From NCBI GenBank assembly GCA_964030785.1, contig OZ034970.1:22390634-22454633 (forward strand): a stretch of DNA of 64,000 nt, in the 5' to 3' direction. Source of the DNA: Siderastrea siderea (lineage: Eukaryota > Cnidaria > Anthozoa > Scleractinia > Rhizangiidae). The position numbers and the translations under genes are program-made. Below the pieces are notes generated by a model. The model was given only the letters and a program-made list of their open reading frames with translations, ran no database searches and had not been told where the DNA came from. This document shows, piece by piece, positions 12,050 to 24,099 of the stretch (positions are counted from its first letter, which is position 1; each line of letters starts with the position of its first letter).

Positions 12050-12465
12050 GGAAGGGCGAGATTTTTTTTCGGCTTTAACACAAAAAAATGACACTCCCGT
12101 TTACCTGCACTTGTTTTAGCTCTTGTGTTCCAGCAGGTCCAAATGCTCAGATAGAAATCGGATGCCATGTAAACGGAGTTGAATCGCTTTTCCAGTTGTT
12201 TGAATGTTGTTTTTACCATTCCGTCCGCAACCCCTAAACTGACGTACAACTGCATTTTGCGCTTTGCGTTTAACAAACTATGCTGGTGTATTCTAATGTT
12301 TCTCGGTACAGTAATCTTGCTTCTGAGCTGCATAGAAATTGCCTCTTCAAGTTCAAATTTGTTCTGTCTTCAGTTCGATCAAACACGCACATGGAAGCTC
12401 CGTTGTGCGAACAGTGAGATGACAAACTTGTTCAGTTTCAACTCCAGCAGCTAATATGGTGAAAT
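12050..12465 (-). pseudogene. Interspersed coding-like repeat, copy 2 (open for about 70 codons)
   Basis: The minus frame is open from upstream of MQLRSK through ADGMVKTTFKQLEKRFNSVYM to ...NTRAKTSAG, then meets a plausible donor (aggtaaac) at about 12104. The related copy near 285-660 has the same aggtaaac at the equivalent place. The family is therefore probably an exon of a multicopy gene or transposon. No function is assigned. Confidence 0.35.
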
Positions 12466-12857
12466 TGTACAGCTTCAATCCGCTTTGAACGATGATTACA
12501 ACAATGTTTCAGGAAAAAATCAAACATGTACCATATTTCAGGGCCAATAATTAGAAGATTTTTTTTCCCCAAAACTTGTGATTGTTTGTTCACCTTCGAC
12601 CAGTTTTCATTGATTCATCCAACTTTGCAATGAAACGCTGCAACACTTCGCAAGGTTTTGGCGCCTTTTTCGTTCAGTCATGTGATCGATTCTTGTTCTG
12701 TTTAAATTTCTTTTCTCGTATTTCTCGTTCTTTCTTGTTTTTTTTTTTTTAAATAGTGGTTAAGTTTTTAATAAAACAATTATTCTACTCGGGCCTGCTG
12801 GATATCAAATGATTATAACCAACTCGGCGCTACGTGCCTCGTTGGTTATCTATTTAA

Positions 12858-13634
12858 CAATTATCCTGCGAAATCGCGCGGAATATCACCTGATACTTAG
12901 CCGACGAGGCCGTAGGCCGAGTTGGCTAAATCAGGGGATATTCCGCAAGATTGAGCAGGATAATTGTTTTATTATTCAACAAATTCCCATCGACTACCAT
13001 TTTCAGAACGAGAAAAACTACGGCTCTATGATAGAAACGCTAAAAGCTAGCAACACATAAAGCTTATTAATAAAAATCAAAACAGAACTTCAAGAAATCG
13101 AAGTTTACTACCGTTCACTTAAAAAGACTTATTTACAAACTCATGTTTGGAAATGACAAGACAAAGGAAAAAATATTGCTACCTTACCGAGAATAAGTCC
13201 TCTTCCTGTGAATTAAAATCTTTTCAACTTTAGTCTTTACAACTTTCCGTGAGCAAGTGTGCTGCTTCTTTCGCAATAGCATTTTCTTGGTTGAGTTCTC
13301 ACTATGAAAATTCCAAGTCAACCGCTGGATATCTTTGTGAGCTGAAGCACATACTTGTTGACATTTTGAGAGCATTTAATCGTGGAAAGTTTCTTCCAGA
13401 GAGTTAAAATTCACGGAGAACACTGCTAAAACTGCTTCGCTTTTCAAAATGGCCGCCAAACAAGCAATGAAAGAAAATCTGCAGTGCACTTCCAAATATG
13501 GTCATTTACGTATATCGCAGGATATCTGTCATGTAGGATGACAGATATTGAGGGCTTCCTTGCCATATATGGGCATAGTGACAATTTGTTGAATAATAAC
13601 ATTCGATATCCAGCGCGCCCTCGAGGAATAATTG
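12858..13634. mobile_element. 777-bp MITE-like element flanked by TTAA
   Basis: TTAA|CAATTATCC at the left and GGAATAATTG|TTAA at the right give short inverted ends with a TTAA target, as in piggyBac-type elements; the ends are too short to assign the family firmly. Its first 111 bp (12858-12968) form a self-contained foldback with CAATTATCCTGC at one end and GCAGGATAATTG at the other, so a smaller MITE may be nested inside it. Confidence 0.6.
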
Positions 13635-13762
13635 TTAAATATACGTTAATGAATACAGCAGCGGGGTTAACAGCAGTATTCAATGTATAGGTATATATAG
13701 GTTTTCCACGTTTAATAATAAAAGAACAATGGAAATACTTCAATTCCTTTTCTAGGTTCTCT

Positions 13763-14156
13763 TTAGACCTCACTCTGTATTTTAGGACATAGAATTTTTC
13801 TCGGTGAGGATGGTCGCCCGTCCGGTGTTGTAACTATTCTGGTGGTATTTTGTAGCTTAGTAACAGTTTTTTCAGTGAAAGCACCTTCCACTAAAAATTG
13901 CACTTTTCGTCCATTGTCACGATCACAAACAAAAATGTTGTGATGATTGCCACATTTCTCAACGCATAGACCTCAAGGGTGGTTGGGATTGTCCGTCACC
14001 TTTGCCTTGTTCTCCAATCTTGCGCAGAAACTTTCCTGAACGATCGAAGACTTTTAAACAGTTGTTGTCGCGGTCAAAAAAGATGAACTTCTTTTGATGG
14101 AAAATACATCCCGAGGGACGGCTGAGTTTTCCTGAAAAGCTATTTCCAAATTTAAG
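13763..14156 (-). pseudogene. NHL-repeat (TRIM-NHL-like) gene fragment
   Basis: The minus strand reads FSGKLSRPSGCIF, FFDRDNNCLKVFDRSGKFLRKIG, GEQGKGDGQ and then, after a one-base frame change near 13985, LCVEKCGNHHNIFVCDRDNGRKVQF, VTKLQNTTRIVTTPDG and a stop at 13763. These are NHL propeller blades as in the C-terminal half of TRIM2/3/71-like E3 ligases. A complete NHL domain needs about six blades and only about three are here; no RING, B-box or filamin region is nearby. Confidence 0.65.
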
Positions 14157-17009
14157 AGCGGACGTCTGTACATATCGAACAAGGGTGTGAAATATAAAAA
14201 TTTTGAAAAATCCCCCTAAAATTATGTAGACTACCTTACGCATTATATTAATGAAGATATAAATTTTAGTTTCATCGGATAGATATTTTGGCGATACCGC
14301 GGGTGTCAAGTTTGGGCGCTTCATAGCCTCCACCAGACCCCTTTTTCAACCCAAAAAGCTCTTATCGTATTAAAGGGACTTTAACACACATTTTGAGTGG
14401 TCATGTGCTTGAATTGGTTGTGACTAGAATATTTTACAGATTTTTAAATATTTACAAAATTTCGAGGATTTCACGCGAGCAAAATGTTGTTGAAATTCGA
14501 AGGCCTAAAATCACACCAGGTACCTAGTTCCAAACAGCCAAAGACATTCCACATTAAAAAGGAATCTCTAAGCTTTCAAAATATGGTTTTAAAACTCTAG
14601 GCAACGGATAAAATGAATCTATGGGAACCCGAAATTCAGGGAGCACTTGAGTGAAATTTGATCTTTCTGACTTGACAGTTTTGAGGTTCGGCGCGACAAA
14701 CAAATCAATACTCAAACAAATGTTTCAGCCAAAATACGTTTAATTTACGTAATCTCAAGTCCCAAAGTAATACATACATGCTTCATAGACATTAGGTGGA
14801 ACATTTTACATCAATTTTCATCCAAAAAGAACTCATATCTCGACTTTCAGGTATTTGAACTTGCCTCGCTAAGGTAAACATGTGGGTCAAGTTCTTATCA
14901 CGACACACAGCGAAGTGTTCAAAATCTACACCAAATATCTATCCTGTCTAGTATATAATCAGGTCTGCAATATGTTTGTTTACACCTTGTGTCCTTGTTT
15001 GTCTTCATTTCCGCAAAAAACTGGGGCAAACTACAGCGAAATCCCCGCGCGCTCTTGAGTCGAGATTGCGTTACATAACATGACACACAGGGAGACCCGT
15101 TACTTCAGGATTATTTCTGAGGATTATTTCTGATTATTTCTGAGTATTTGTGCGTCGTTTTATTTCCAGTTCCTTTGGGAAAAACCGTAAAGAGCGCTGG
15201 GTCTCCAGCTGTTCTTATACGCGGGCTTCCTTGTCTTACTCGGGAGTACCGTAAAATTCCAAAATAAGGCGCCCTCCCCCATTTTATAAGCCCCTGCCCT
15301 CAAATATAGGCCCCTTATTCTTGAAACGCAAAACACACTCCATAAAAAGCCCTCCGAATATAGGCCCCTTGAGCCTAAAAGTGGAATTTAACTTTCAATT
15401 TTTTGTCATATAGTTCCTGTTGTACATAGTGCAGATCTTGCATTTTACAACAACGCATAAAACCGGGTCGGATAACGGATTTTCCTTGGATCCTACGGCA
15501 GATATTTTCAGTCTCATTTTGCCGAGTTTTGTTGGGGACTGGCCATTAGATATCTTAGGGGAGGAGTGCAGAAATCCCAAAATAAAAATCGTGCAAGCCT
15601 AAATTCCAAGGAAAACAGTTCTTGCAAGGACAAAAAGAATAAAATGTGATAAAAAAAAATCACACCAAATAACTTTAAAAATCAAGCACAAACGCTACCC
15701 CAGGAAAGAAAAACCTGCACCTTCCCCCCTGGTCCGTCTCTTAGTGCTTTGATTCGTGCATGGATGTTCCATAATACATCTGTACATTTGCGGCGCTGTA
15801 CTGGCCTGCTTAACTCATCGTTCTTGTTTCTATAGTGTAGCTGATAACAGACCATAGATAGATCATAGAATGCAATTCCAATCTAGTTTAACAGTGATTA
15901 TCAAGTGCTTCTGAGTAATGCACAGTAGAGACCTATACAGTTAAGGTAATTTGTAAGCAATTTCTGTCAGCCTTACAAATTCTAGTTTTCAACGATTTTT
16001 TAAAATGGTTACTGTTTTGCTATTGCGATTTTTCCGTGACTTTAATTATCCCATTGCAGTTTATAGTTCCTGTGGCCATAACTTGACTGATTATTTAAAG
16101 TAATTTTCAATTTCCTTTGCAATAAAATGATCTTCGATAAAAATTGATGAATATGTTAAAATGATTATTAATAGAAAATCTATTGATATTTATCCATTAT
16201 TATGTTGTATGTGGTTTCTTCCCATTATTTTGCTGTGGTGTAGGATTTTATATACAGTGTTGAAACAATGTTGGGCCAACAAGTATTATTGTTATAGCGC
16301 TTTTGGCTCATTGAGAAAAAGCGCTCTACAAATTTGTTATTGATATTATCATTACAAAACTACAGCCAAACTACCCACATAACTAACATAGCAAATCCGT
16401 GCAATCAAAATTATTGCTTCCTTGGCGCGAATAGTTTTCCCGTACATTTCCACTGGCTACGTCAGAAAACAATTGGTTCATGGAAATTGAGTCATTTTGC
16501 ACTTGGAAGTTTGGACGGCATGCACTCGAGATGCTAGAGGTGTTGTCCGCTGTGCCATAAAAAACTTTTATTTTACACTTCTTTGTGCCTCACAAAATTC
16601 CCGCGTACAACATAACTCGATATACACACAATAAAACGTGGAGTACGCAGTGAAGTTAGATGAAGTGCTTCACACTACTACCTTTATTCAACAACTCAAT
16701 TAACTACTGCTAAGAAAAAATGATATATTGTGGCAAAAGTGTGATTGTGGTTTCACGAGTGTTAATGGGACATTTACAAGATGGCATCATTTCAATACAA
16801 CCACCAGAATTCTTCAGTGTTTTTTTCTGATGTAACTTAGATCCCTTTTTATTTAATTACCACTGGGATTACACAATTTTAGTCTTGACTAAGGAGAAAC
16901 GAAATGATTTCTGGTAGTTGAAGCTAGTGACGACATCGTGCAAATGTCCTTAATAACTATCAAACCAAAGAACTTACAATAAATTAAGAACACTACCGAA
17001 CACTTTACT
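14157..17009. other. No gene; dispersed short repeats
   Basis: At about 15248-15390 there is a run of AAATAAGGCGCCC/TATAGGCCCCTT motifs next to GTACCGTAAAATTCC, the kind of dispersed SINE- or MITE-like repeat common in marine invertebrates. At 16294-16336 a small GCGCTTTT...AAAGCGC hairpin resembles one at 32635-32670. Nothing else was recognised. Confidence 0.4.
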
Positions 17010-17010
17010 T

Positions 17011-17163
17011 AAGTGCCACAGTGGTGTTACGAATGTGCCACATTGGTTACGATAGTGCCACATTGGGTTACTAATGTGCCAGATTGTGTTGCCAATGTGC
17101 CACAGGAAGTGACGAAAATGCCATACTGGTTACCAAGGTGCCACGAAAAGGTTACAAAAGTGC
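17011..17163 (+). repeat. Degenerate 19-25-bp minisatellite (GTGCCACATTGGTTACGAA)
   Basis: About seven imperfect units carry GTGCCA followed by GGTTAC or similar. Units differ in length and sequence and lack conserved spacers, so this is a tandem repeat rather than a CRISPR array. A (CT)n tract follows at about 17176-17204. Confidence 0.75.
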
Positions 17164-17204
17164 CTTTTCATCTAGCTCTCTCTCTCTCTCTCTCTCTCTC
17201 TCTG

Positions 17205-18341
17205 GGTCGCTCGACACCCAGTCCCTGCCATCGTGTTGTTTCTTTAGACACGAAACTTAACCCCACATTGTCTCTCTCCACCCAGGTGTATAAATATACA
17301 TACTGCTGGGAGTAACCCTGTGACATACTAACATCTTATCCAGGGGGGAGGAGCAATACTTTCAGTTGCTTAATGCTACGGAAAACGGGATAAGCACCGC
17401 CCAGGTGGGCCACCTTGGCTCTTGTGCTACTTTTAACCTACCTTCGCAAATTTGTAATTAAATCACGTTTAAATATATTATTCTTTTCGAGAACATTTCA
17501 TACAAGCTTAGAACCGGGCCAGTCGACCGAGTATTTCTTTAAGACGTGTTTTTTTGTTTTTTGTTTTATAAAAAACGCAAGTAAAGTGTGTTCAGTCTAC
17601 GAGATATTTAAGTGCAAACTGGTAAATCCATATCTCTGTGGGGCTTGAGATGTGGCTAAAGTTTTTCCTAATTTTTTTTCCTTTCCTCTTGATTTCACCA
17701 GATATTCTTTACCCATTTTCGTCTTACAAGCACCTCGTGAATAGTCGGTGTCTCAAATCCTGTTGAATTTCAGCAATATCCCGGATGACAACTAAGCCAT
17801 AAGGGATATTCTTCGTCATGTAACGATACCTGAAATCTCACGAATTCTTTGTCATCTGTTGTCTTGACAGTGTTCGCGCCAGTCTCTTATAGCTGGAGTG
17901 TAAATTAGAGCTCTGCTGCTCATTACGGCAATGTTCGCGCAAAAATACTTCGAGTTGTCATCTTTTCGTGTTTTGGTAGAATCTAACTGTTTTCGATTAG
18001 GGTTGAAGAATAATGTGCAAGTACACCACCAAGCTTTTTAGAGGCATTTTAAGGACAAGTTTAGGAGCAAGTTTTTCGCCTTCTCGAGTGTTTTGCAATT
18101 AATTTTTTGCGTGCCTTTCGCGAAGTTGATTGCTGATACGATCCTGCAGTGCCTTGCCTCGGGAGCTATATAGGTTGGGGGCAATGAAGATGAAGTGCAT
18201 CCTCTCCTTGTAACGCATCTCACCGTTGAACCTGAGGCCCAGGCTTTGTAAGGACAATAGGTTTTAGAATTTGTAGATTGTGGTAATAATAACTTCTATA
18301 ACAATAACTCTTTATAGTCTCAATCTTCTAGCCGTGCAAAA
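17205..18341. other. No gene recognised
   Basis: Unique-looking sequence with short open frames only, none with a known motif. Confidence 0.4.
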
Positions 18342-19046
18342 GTGCCCTACAAGTCGATGATAAGCCGTAAACCCTCGACCATCTTCATCAGCTTCTCCTG
18401 TAAGTCGACAAGCACTCGTATCAAATCGTGTGCGATGACAAGTGCGGGTGACGACCATATCTACCTTCCTCTAACAGCAGAAAGTACTTCAGTTCTGAAT
18501 GGGGCGGGTGGTTCTTCACAAGGAATGTCATCCCTTTTGGATTGAAGCTTTCGACCTTCGTTCAACACACCACCGGCCTGCTCGCCTCCCACTATGTTTG
18601 TTCCATTGGCATCCCTTTCCCTTGTATATGGATGATTGCTATACCTCTCAGACTCCTTTACCACAACATCCGAGCCTCGCGGCGTCCCTTGGTCCGGTTG
18701 AGCTAAATCTCGCCAGTGCACACATTGCATCGTTTTAGTCTGTTTGACCCTAGCTAACCTGTGTTACTTTATTGGGCCCCAGAAATCCGTTCTTCGTCCG
18801 TCGCAAACCTTTCCATACTTGGATGTGCTTATGACCCCCCGTTTGCAGGCATTTACAATAATTTTCACCTTTTTAAGCGCGAAGAAAGACAAGGTCGTTC
18901 ATCTTGTCGAATCGGTCTTGAGCTCCGATCAAGTTTCCCTGATCGATTTGGCGAGGCTAGCAGGGAAGTGTGTATCCATGACTATCGCTGTACCGGGTGG
19001 TGAAGCGAAGAGAGAAGCGAAGCCAAGGTTGGAAGCGAACTCCTAA
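18342..19046 (+). pseudogene. Second reverse-transcriptase relic with YMDD motif
   Basis: In changing frames: VIPFGLKLSTFVQHTTGLLASHY, then IPFPLYMDDCYTS (catalytic YMDD), then LDVLMTPRLQAFTI and VSLIDLARLAGKCVSMTIAVPG. The LARLAGK...SM segment is typical of DIRS- and related gypsy-type RTs before RNase H. It is badly decayed, with no full frame. It differs from the element at 7.3-8.2 kb, which lost the catalytic motif. Confidence 0.6.
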
Positions 19047-19284
19047 CCGTTGATCAACGAACATTCTTCGTCGTTCACGTTAACGGATTCCTATTTTTAG
19101 AGCTGTAAATGGCTTATTTTCTCAGTTCTACGTCATGACTACGTGCGGACACAGCTGCGCTACAACGGGCTCCGACAAGGGCAAGCAACAACTCGGCAAC
19201 GCCAGTCAGGCACAGGAAGAATTTTACCAACCGTCAAACGTCAATTTGAAGTCTAAATGCAATGGGCTCAGTAAGATTTGTCAC

Positions 19285-19456
19285 CTCTCAGATTGCAGCT
19301 TCAGGGCTGTAGGAATAAGTGTCGAGGTAACTAATCAGCACATCTCTCGTGTTGACGACTGACAAACGACCATTGTTTTATACCCGAGGAACCACGTCAG
19401 TGAAAATTTTTACCTCGACACCTATTTCCTACGACCCTGGACAGCAATCTGAGAAG
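19285..19456. repeat. Inverted repeat, 46-bp imperfect arms
   Basis: CTCTCAGATTGCAGCTTCAG...GTCGAGGTAA (19285-19330) is mirrored by TACCTCGACACCTATTTCC...CAATCTGAGAAG (19411-19456) around an 80-bp loop. It is MITE-like. Confidence 0.6.
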
Positions 19457-21066
19457 CAACAAATTCTTAGCATGCCCATCATAGTTAGCAGTTTCGCCCT
19501 TCTTCACACCTAGAACAGCCAAAGCACCTCCTAGGACGTGCTGAAGGCCATCTTTAAAGCTCTGACTGCTGTCAACTGGACTCTTTGCCGTGTACGCACA
19601 ACCTTGCCGACTTGCCTTCTCAGTCCCAGTGCCTGGCGGATTCTCGTTTATCCAAGAGATAGCTGAAAGCGGTTACAAGACGCGTTCAGAGGTGATCTCC
19701 ATATCTTACACCTGCTTGCCATGGAGTTAACGTGCTTTAGATATTTAGATATAGTATCCTTCACCCGCCTTAGCTGTTTGCCAAACCCCACGCAATCTGT
19801 GTTATCCCCATTTTTCCGCCGTTTCGTCATTTCCGGCTGTTAAGCTTCGTCGTTTCCCCATGGTTCTCCATTCAGTCTGTTAATCGTTTAGCAGGGCGAT
19901 GTGGGTGTGCTGCATCCACCCATTAAGATTTTTGACCTAATTGCCTTTGGATTTGTGAGCGTTTTACGGCGACACTCTCACACAAGCCAAGAGACATTAT
20001 GGAACGATGAGAACTTTGCCAGTCAGTTTTCCTTCCAGTGTATCTCACGCGCTCATACTTTTATCCCTTGGGTGCATTCATTAATAAAATTTGCCTTCGT
20101 TTTTTTTTCTACCCATCATCATTCCCTTTGGGTGGTGTCTAACTCCAGTTCCGTCCTTTTTCATGTAAGGTTTTGCCCCAATTACGTGCATTTTTGTTCG
20201 TGCTGCTCACTGTTCTGATTGTGAATATCCGAACGATCTCGATCTCCGAGTTTGCCAAATGTGCGGATTTGGAGACCTGTCCTTCCTCCCGCGCAACCTC
20301 TTTCAGCTGCCCCTGATATATTTGCCTTATACAGCCGCCTTGGCCACCTGCAGGGCTTCAAATTTGGTTTCTGCTGACCAAGGGACAGTCTTTAAGAAGA
20401 TTTCTCTAGCTTTCTAAGTTCCTTGCCAGGCATACAAGGGCCCACGGGAAAAGATACAGGTTAACGTGTTCTCCTTCGCTCATATAGGAATGCATGAATT
20501 ACCCGACTGTGGCTACCTTGTTCGCCTCTCCTATGCTACCGTGGACAACTATATTTGAAAGCTCCGGGCAATTTTTAAGTATCGTGGGAAGGGAACTAGC
20601 ACTAGTGTTAGGAAACTCTACAGCCTCGGCTGAAGTGAAGGCTTATCTTTAATCCTTCACGTTTGAGCCACCCTTCCACCCCCCCCCCCCCCCCCCCAAT
20701 ATGGGTTTTCTTCATTTTCAATACGATTTTTCATCAGCACTTGCCGTTTTCAGTAACTGTGTGTATATCCCTCAGACACATTTTGACGTACGCTTGGTGA
20801 GAAGCAGTTGCTATGATTACGAGATATGATGTGATAAGTAGCAGGTGGTCAAGCCATTTTTGGGTATAACTGTGTGTTTTTCACCTTTTTAGGTGAAGAA
20901 AGCACAAATTGTACACAAAAGCAGCAAAGTTTTTAATTATGTCATATTTTACATGACTAGCGTCCAAAATTTCAAATTTCCGCCGTTTTTTAAAATAACT
21001 TCTAATTTTTGGTAAAATCCAAAATGGTGGCTAAAACAGGCCCCCAGCAGCGCCGCAAGTCATAAT
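19457..21066. other. No gene recognised
   Basis: Contains a poly-C tract at about 20679-20697. The open frames at 19648-19830 and 19901-20218 have no recognisable motifs. Confidence 0.4.
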
Positions 21067-21566
21067 AGTTACAAAATGGGGTTGGGAGGCCTGCACGACT
21101 CCTACTTCACGTTTTCGTACGCTTCGCCTTACATGTCTCGGTCTTTCCACCAATTTTGCTTCTTGTATTTTTGTAGTGGGTTTAGAAAGGAGGATTCTTA
21201 AATGGTTACTGAATTGAGCCATTTCAACTTAAACGTCGCATTTTGACTTTGATCTCGAGGTCATATCGGTCCTTTCTGATAACCGTTGGATTCTTGCGGA
21301 TTGCGCGCACTGTTTGTTATTCTCAGTTAAATTTGACCTCGGATCATTTGTTAAGCGACTAAATGTGGTTTCTATGCCGCTTTCGGCATACTAGATTCTT
21401 TGAGTCTGGCTCGTTTAGGAACTTGATACTGTTTTTCAGCCTCTCATGTTTGTAGTTGTGACAATAAAGGATCTGAAATATTACCTGCAACGTGATGTGT
21501 TAATTTCCCTGCTGATGTTTGTAACGCTGGGCCCAGCTTATTTGTATAATTCTGTCACAGGATGTT
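21067..21566 (+). repeat. 500-bp direct repeat, left copy
   Basis: Nearly identical to 22476-22974, with a handful of substitutions. It starts AGTTACAAAATGGGG and ends CAGGATGTT, and contains acaataaagga, which could act as a polyadenylation signal. It may be the terminal repeat or tail of a retroelement such as the relic at 18.3-19.0 kb. It lacks TG...CA ends, so LTR status is doubtful. Confidence 0.65.
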
Positions 21567-22475
21567 GTTTTTCGCATCACGGAGTGTGATCTATAGATCC
21601 TTCTCGTCATGAAACTGACGTTGTAGCTTCTTTCTAGCTATGTAACGTGTAATAGATGGCTGAACTCTGCTTCAGTCAAACATGTGTGAGTGAGCTCCTC
21701 TTGAAACTGAGAGATTCGTGTCTAGGAGCTTTATATCTTTCCTCCTGTTCTTAGCAAGTCTATCGACTGCGTGGTTGTGTATGCCAATATGTACAGGCAA
21801 GACCATGGTTTCGACCCTCCACATGGGTCTCATCAGTTGCCGGGATTGGCTTTGTAAGTTGCTCTTTATACAAGCTCATGTACTTTGCGAGAATGACAAG
21901 ACATTCTGTGAGGAATAGGTTATGCGTTGTGTATTTATACCCACTGTGCGGATCGAAAATCCTGTATCCCTATTGGCTATCCAAAAGGAGCCAACTGTCA
22001 AATGTGGTTTTCGATCCTTTTTGCGTTTGAAGCTTGCGTGGGTTCGTCTTTGTTCTGTGTTTTTGAAATTGAAACACTCTATCTTTGTTTGAATGAGGAG
22101 TTGCCCGTTATCTGATTTGCTGCGTACACCGCTTTTTTTTATTTTTGCATAAACTGCAGCGTAGTTGCTTTGAATATGGTACGTATTGTCCTTCTACTCC
22201 TCCCTCTGTGATGTTTACTGAATGCTGATTTTTCACACGTTTGCTTTATAATTTGGCGGCATTAGTTCTAAGTCTTAAGCACGTTTGTGAACGGTTTGAA
22301 TGAGGAGTTGTAAGTTATCAGGCGCGCACATAATTTCTGCATAATCGGCAGCGTAGATTTAAGTATGGTGCGCTTTGTTTCGATGTTTTCCCCTCTACGA
22401 TGTTTTGTTCAAGTGCTAACATATCGTGCTACTCACATGAAGCAGAACGGGGCCTCCCTAAAAACAATCAATCAC

Positions 22476-22974
22476 AGTTATAAAATGGGGTTCGGAGGCC
22501 TGCACGACTCCTACTTCACGTTTCGTACGCTTCGCCTTACATGTCTCGGTCTTTCGACCAATTTTGCTTCTTGTATTTTTGTAGTGGGTTTAGTAAGGAG
22601 GATTCTTAAATGGTTACTGAATTGAGCCATTTCAACTTAAACGTCGCATTTTGACTTTGATCTCGAGGTCATATCGGTCCTTTCTGATAACCGTTGGATT
22701 CTTGCGGATTGCGCGCACTGTTTGTTATTCTCAGTTAAATTTGACCTCGGATCATTTGTTAAGAGACTAAATGTGGTTTCTATGCCGCTTTCGGCATACT
22801 AGATACGTTGAGTCTGGCTCGTTTAGGAACTTGATACTGTTTTTCAGCCTCTCATGTTTGTAGTTGTTACAATAAAGGATCTGAAATATTATCAGCAACG
22901 TGATGTGTTAATTTCCCTGCTGATGTTTGTAACACTGGGCCCAGCTTATTTGTATAATTCTGTCGCAGGATGTT
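22476..22974 (+). repeat. 500-bp direct repeat, right copy
   Basis: Partner of the repeat at 21067. The 0.9 kb between them holds a second, diverged tandem pair of about 215 bp (units starting at about 22090 and 22300, each beginning gaatgaggagttg), so the locus arose by at least two rounds of tandem duplication. Confidence 0.65.
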
Positions 22975-23378
22975 TATATATGACATCTTGAACATGACAT
23001 CAAAGGCTTCTTACGAAAGGCAAAATCTCGCCGAAATATTGAGACACAGCATAAACCTAGGGGAGGGGTTCCATCAACCCCCGTTGTACAACGGTGGGGT
23101 GTGACTTTGATTTTACGTCGGAGGGCTAAGTCCATCACTGGACTAGCCACAGCAAATCGCTAAGTTTTTCACTAAATGTTTACCAGTGTCCTTTTGTATA
23201 CCCACAGTTTAATGACCTTTACCTGTTCCAAACAGAGGCAGGGCTGAAGAAAAATAAATCGTCTGCTTTTTCTACTCAGAAAAAGGAACAACAACAATAA
23301 CAAATTCAATTGCTGCATCGTACGTACAGCGTTTTATTTGTAACATTATTGAAAAAAACTGATTTATACGCTTCACAG

Positions 23379-23450
23379 GGATTTGTCCTCAAACGCTATA
23401 CCGGTCCTACAAGACGGTGTGCTTTCCAACCTGACCACATTAAGAGCACT
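23379..23450 (+). CDS. Single 72-bp leucine-rich-repeat exon
   Basis: The exon is bounded by cttcacag and gtaagt, is exactly 72 bp, and encodes one 24-residue LRR (DLSSNAIPVLQDGV, SNLTTLRAL) with phase-1 borders. That is the one-repeat-per-exon format of LGR/relaxin-receptor, LGI and related LRR genes. I found no other LRR exon within the window. The 5-kb inverted-repeat structure starts 62 bp downstream. It may be an isolated relic or part of a gene with long introns. Confidence 0.55.
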
Positions 23451-23856
23451 GTAAGTCAAAAACAACTTAATGTATTAAACTGAAAAAAGGTAGCCAAATC
23501 ATTTGATGAGCCTTAAGAGCCGCAGTCTGTAACTTTCGAGAATCCGCGGTCAGGAAGCGAAAATTCGAATTTTCGTTTTCTACACCAAAAAGACCCTTTT
23601 GGTGAACCTTTTTAAAAATATTGATACCCAAAAGTTCCAGCGAGTCTTTATTTTGACAAAAACGGGCAAAGTTCGAAAAGCTGCCCAACCGCCGTCGAAG
23701 GCCGAGTTAAATTATGCAAATTAGCGTATTTTCAACTCGCCAGAACATGACAACAAAAGCTCGGACTAAATTCACTTTTTCGCCATTCGTTATTCATCCC
23801 TTGGACTTCCTTTTAAACTATATTTCATTGCCATGTTAACAATTTTTGTTTGCTAA

Positions 23857-24099
23857 TTACACGCTTAAAAAATGTAGCATTCGCTCTTCAGTTGATTCAT
23901 CGAATTTTACCTTATTACGGAAGATCACAGCACCGGGGGTATACGTATCTACAGGGCAAAAAGGGATTCTATCGAACGGGCAATTATTCTTCTTTATCAT
24001 ACTGAAATGGTTAGTTTGGCCCGCAAAAAGCAAGCGCGCTATAGGCAAAAACGTAGAGCCCATTTTCACACATTTCGCCGTTTTCTCTGTTGTTCTCAT
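23857..24099 (-). CDS. 80-residue conserved frame in the left arm of the inverted repeat
   Basis: The frame runs from MRTTEKTAKC to ...MLHFLSV and stop. The right-arm copy (27948-28184) keeps the frame with about ten changes, but its end is altered by a poly-T tract. There is no signal peptide, transmembrane segment or domain that I recognise. Shared frame could reflect recent duplication rather than selection, so coding status is uncertain. Confidence 0.25.
   Translation of the reverse strand: MRTTEKTAKCVKMGSTFLPIARLLFAGQTNHFSMIKKNNCPFDRIPFCPVDTYTPGAVIFRNKVKFDESTEERMLHFLSV

Noticed and set aside
17011..17163. Possible CRISPR-like array
   Set aside because: Units vary in length and sequence, there are no unique spacers of constant size, and the surrounding genome is eukaryotic.
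21067..22974. Direct repeats as a solo-internal LTR retrotransposon
   Set aside because: No TG...CA ends, no target duplication, no primer-binding site and no coding sequence between them.
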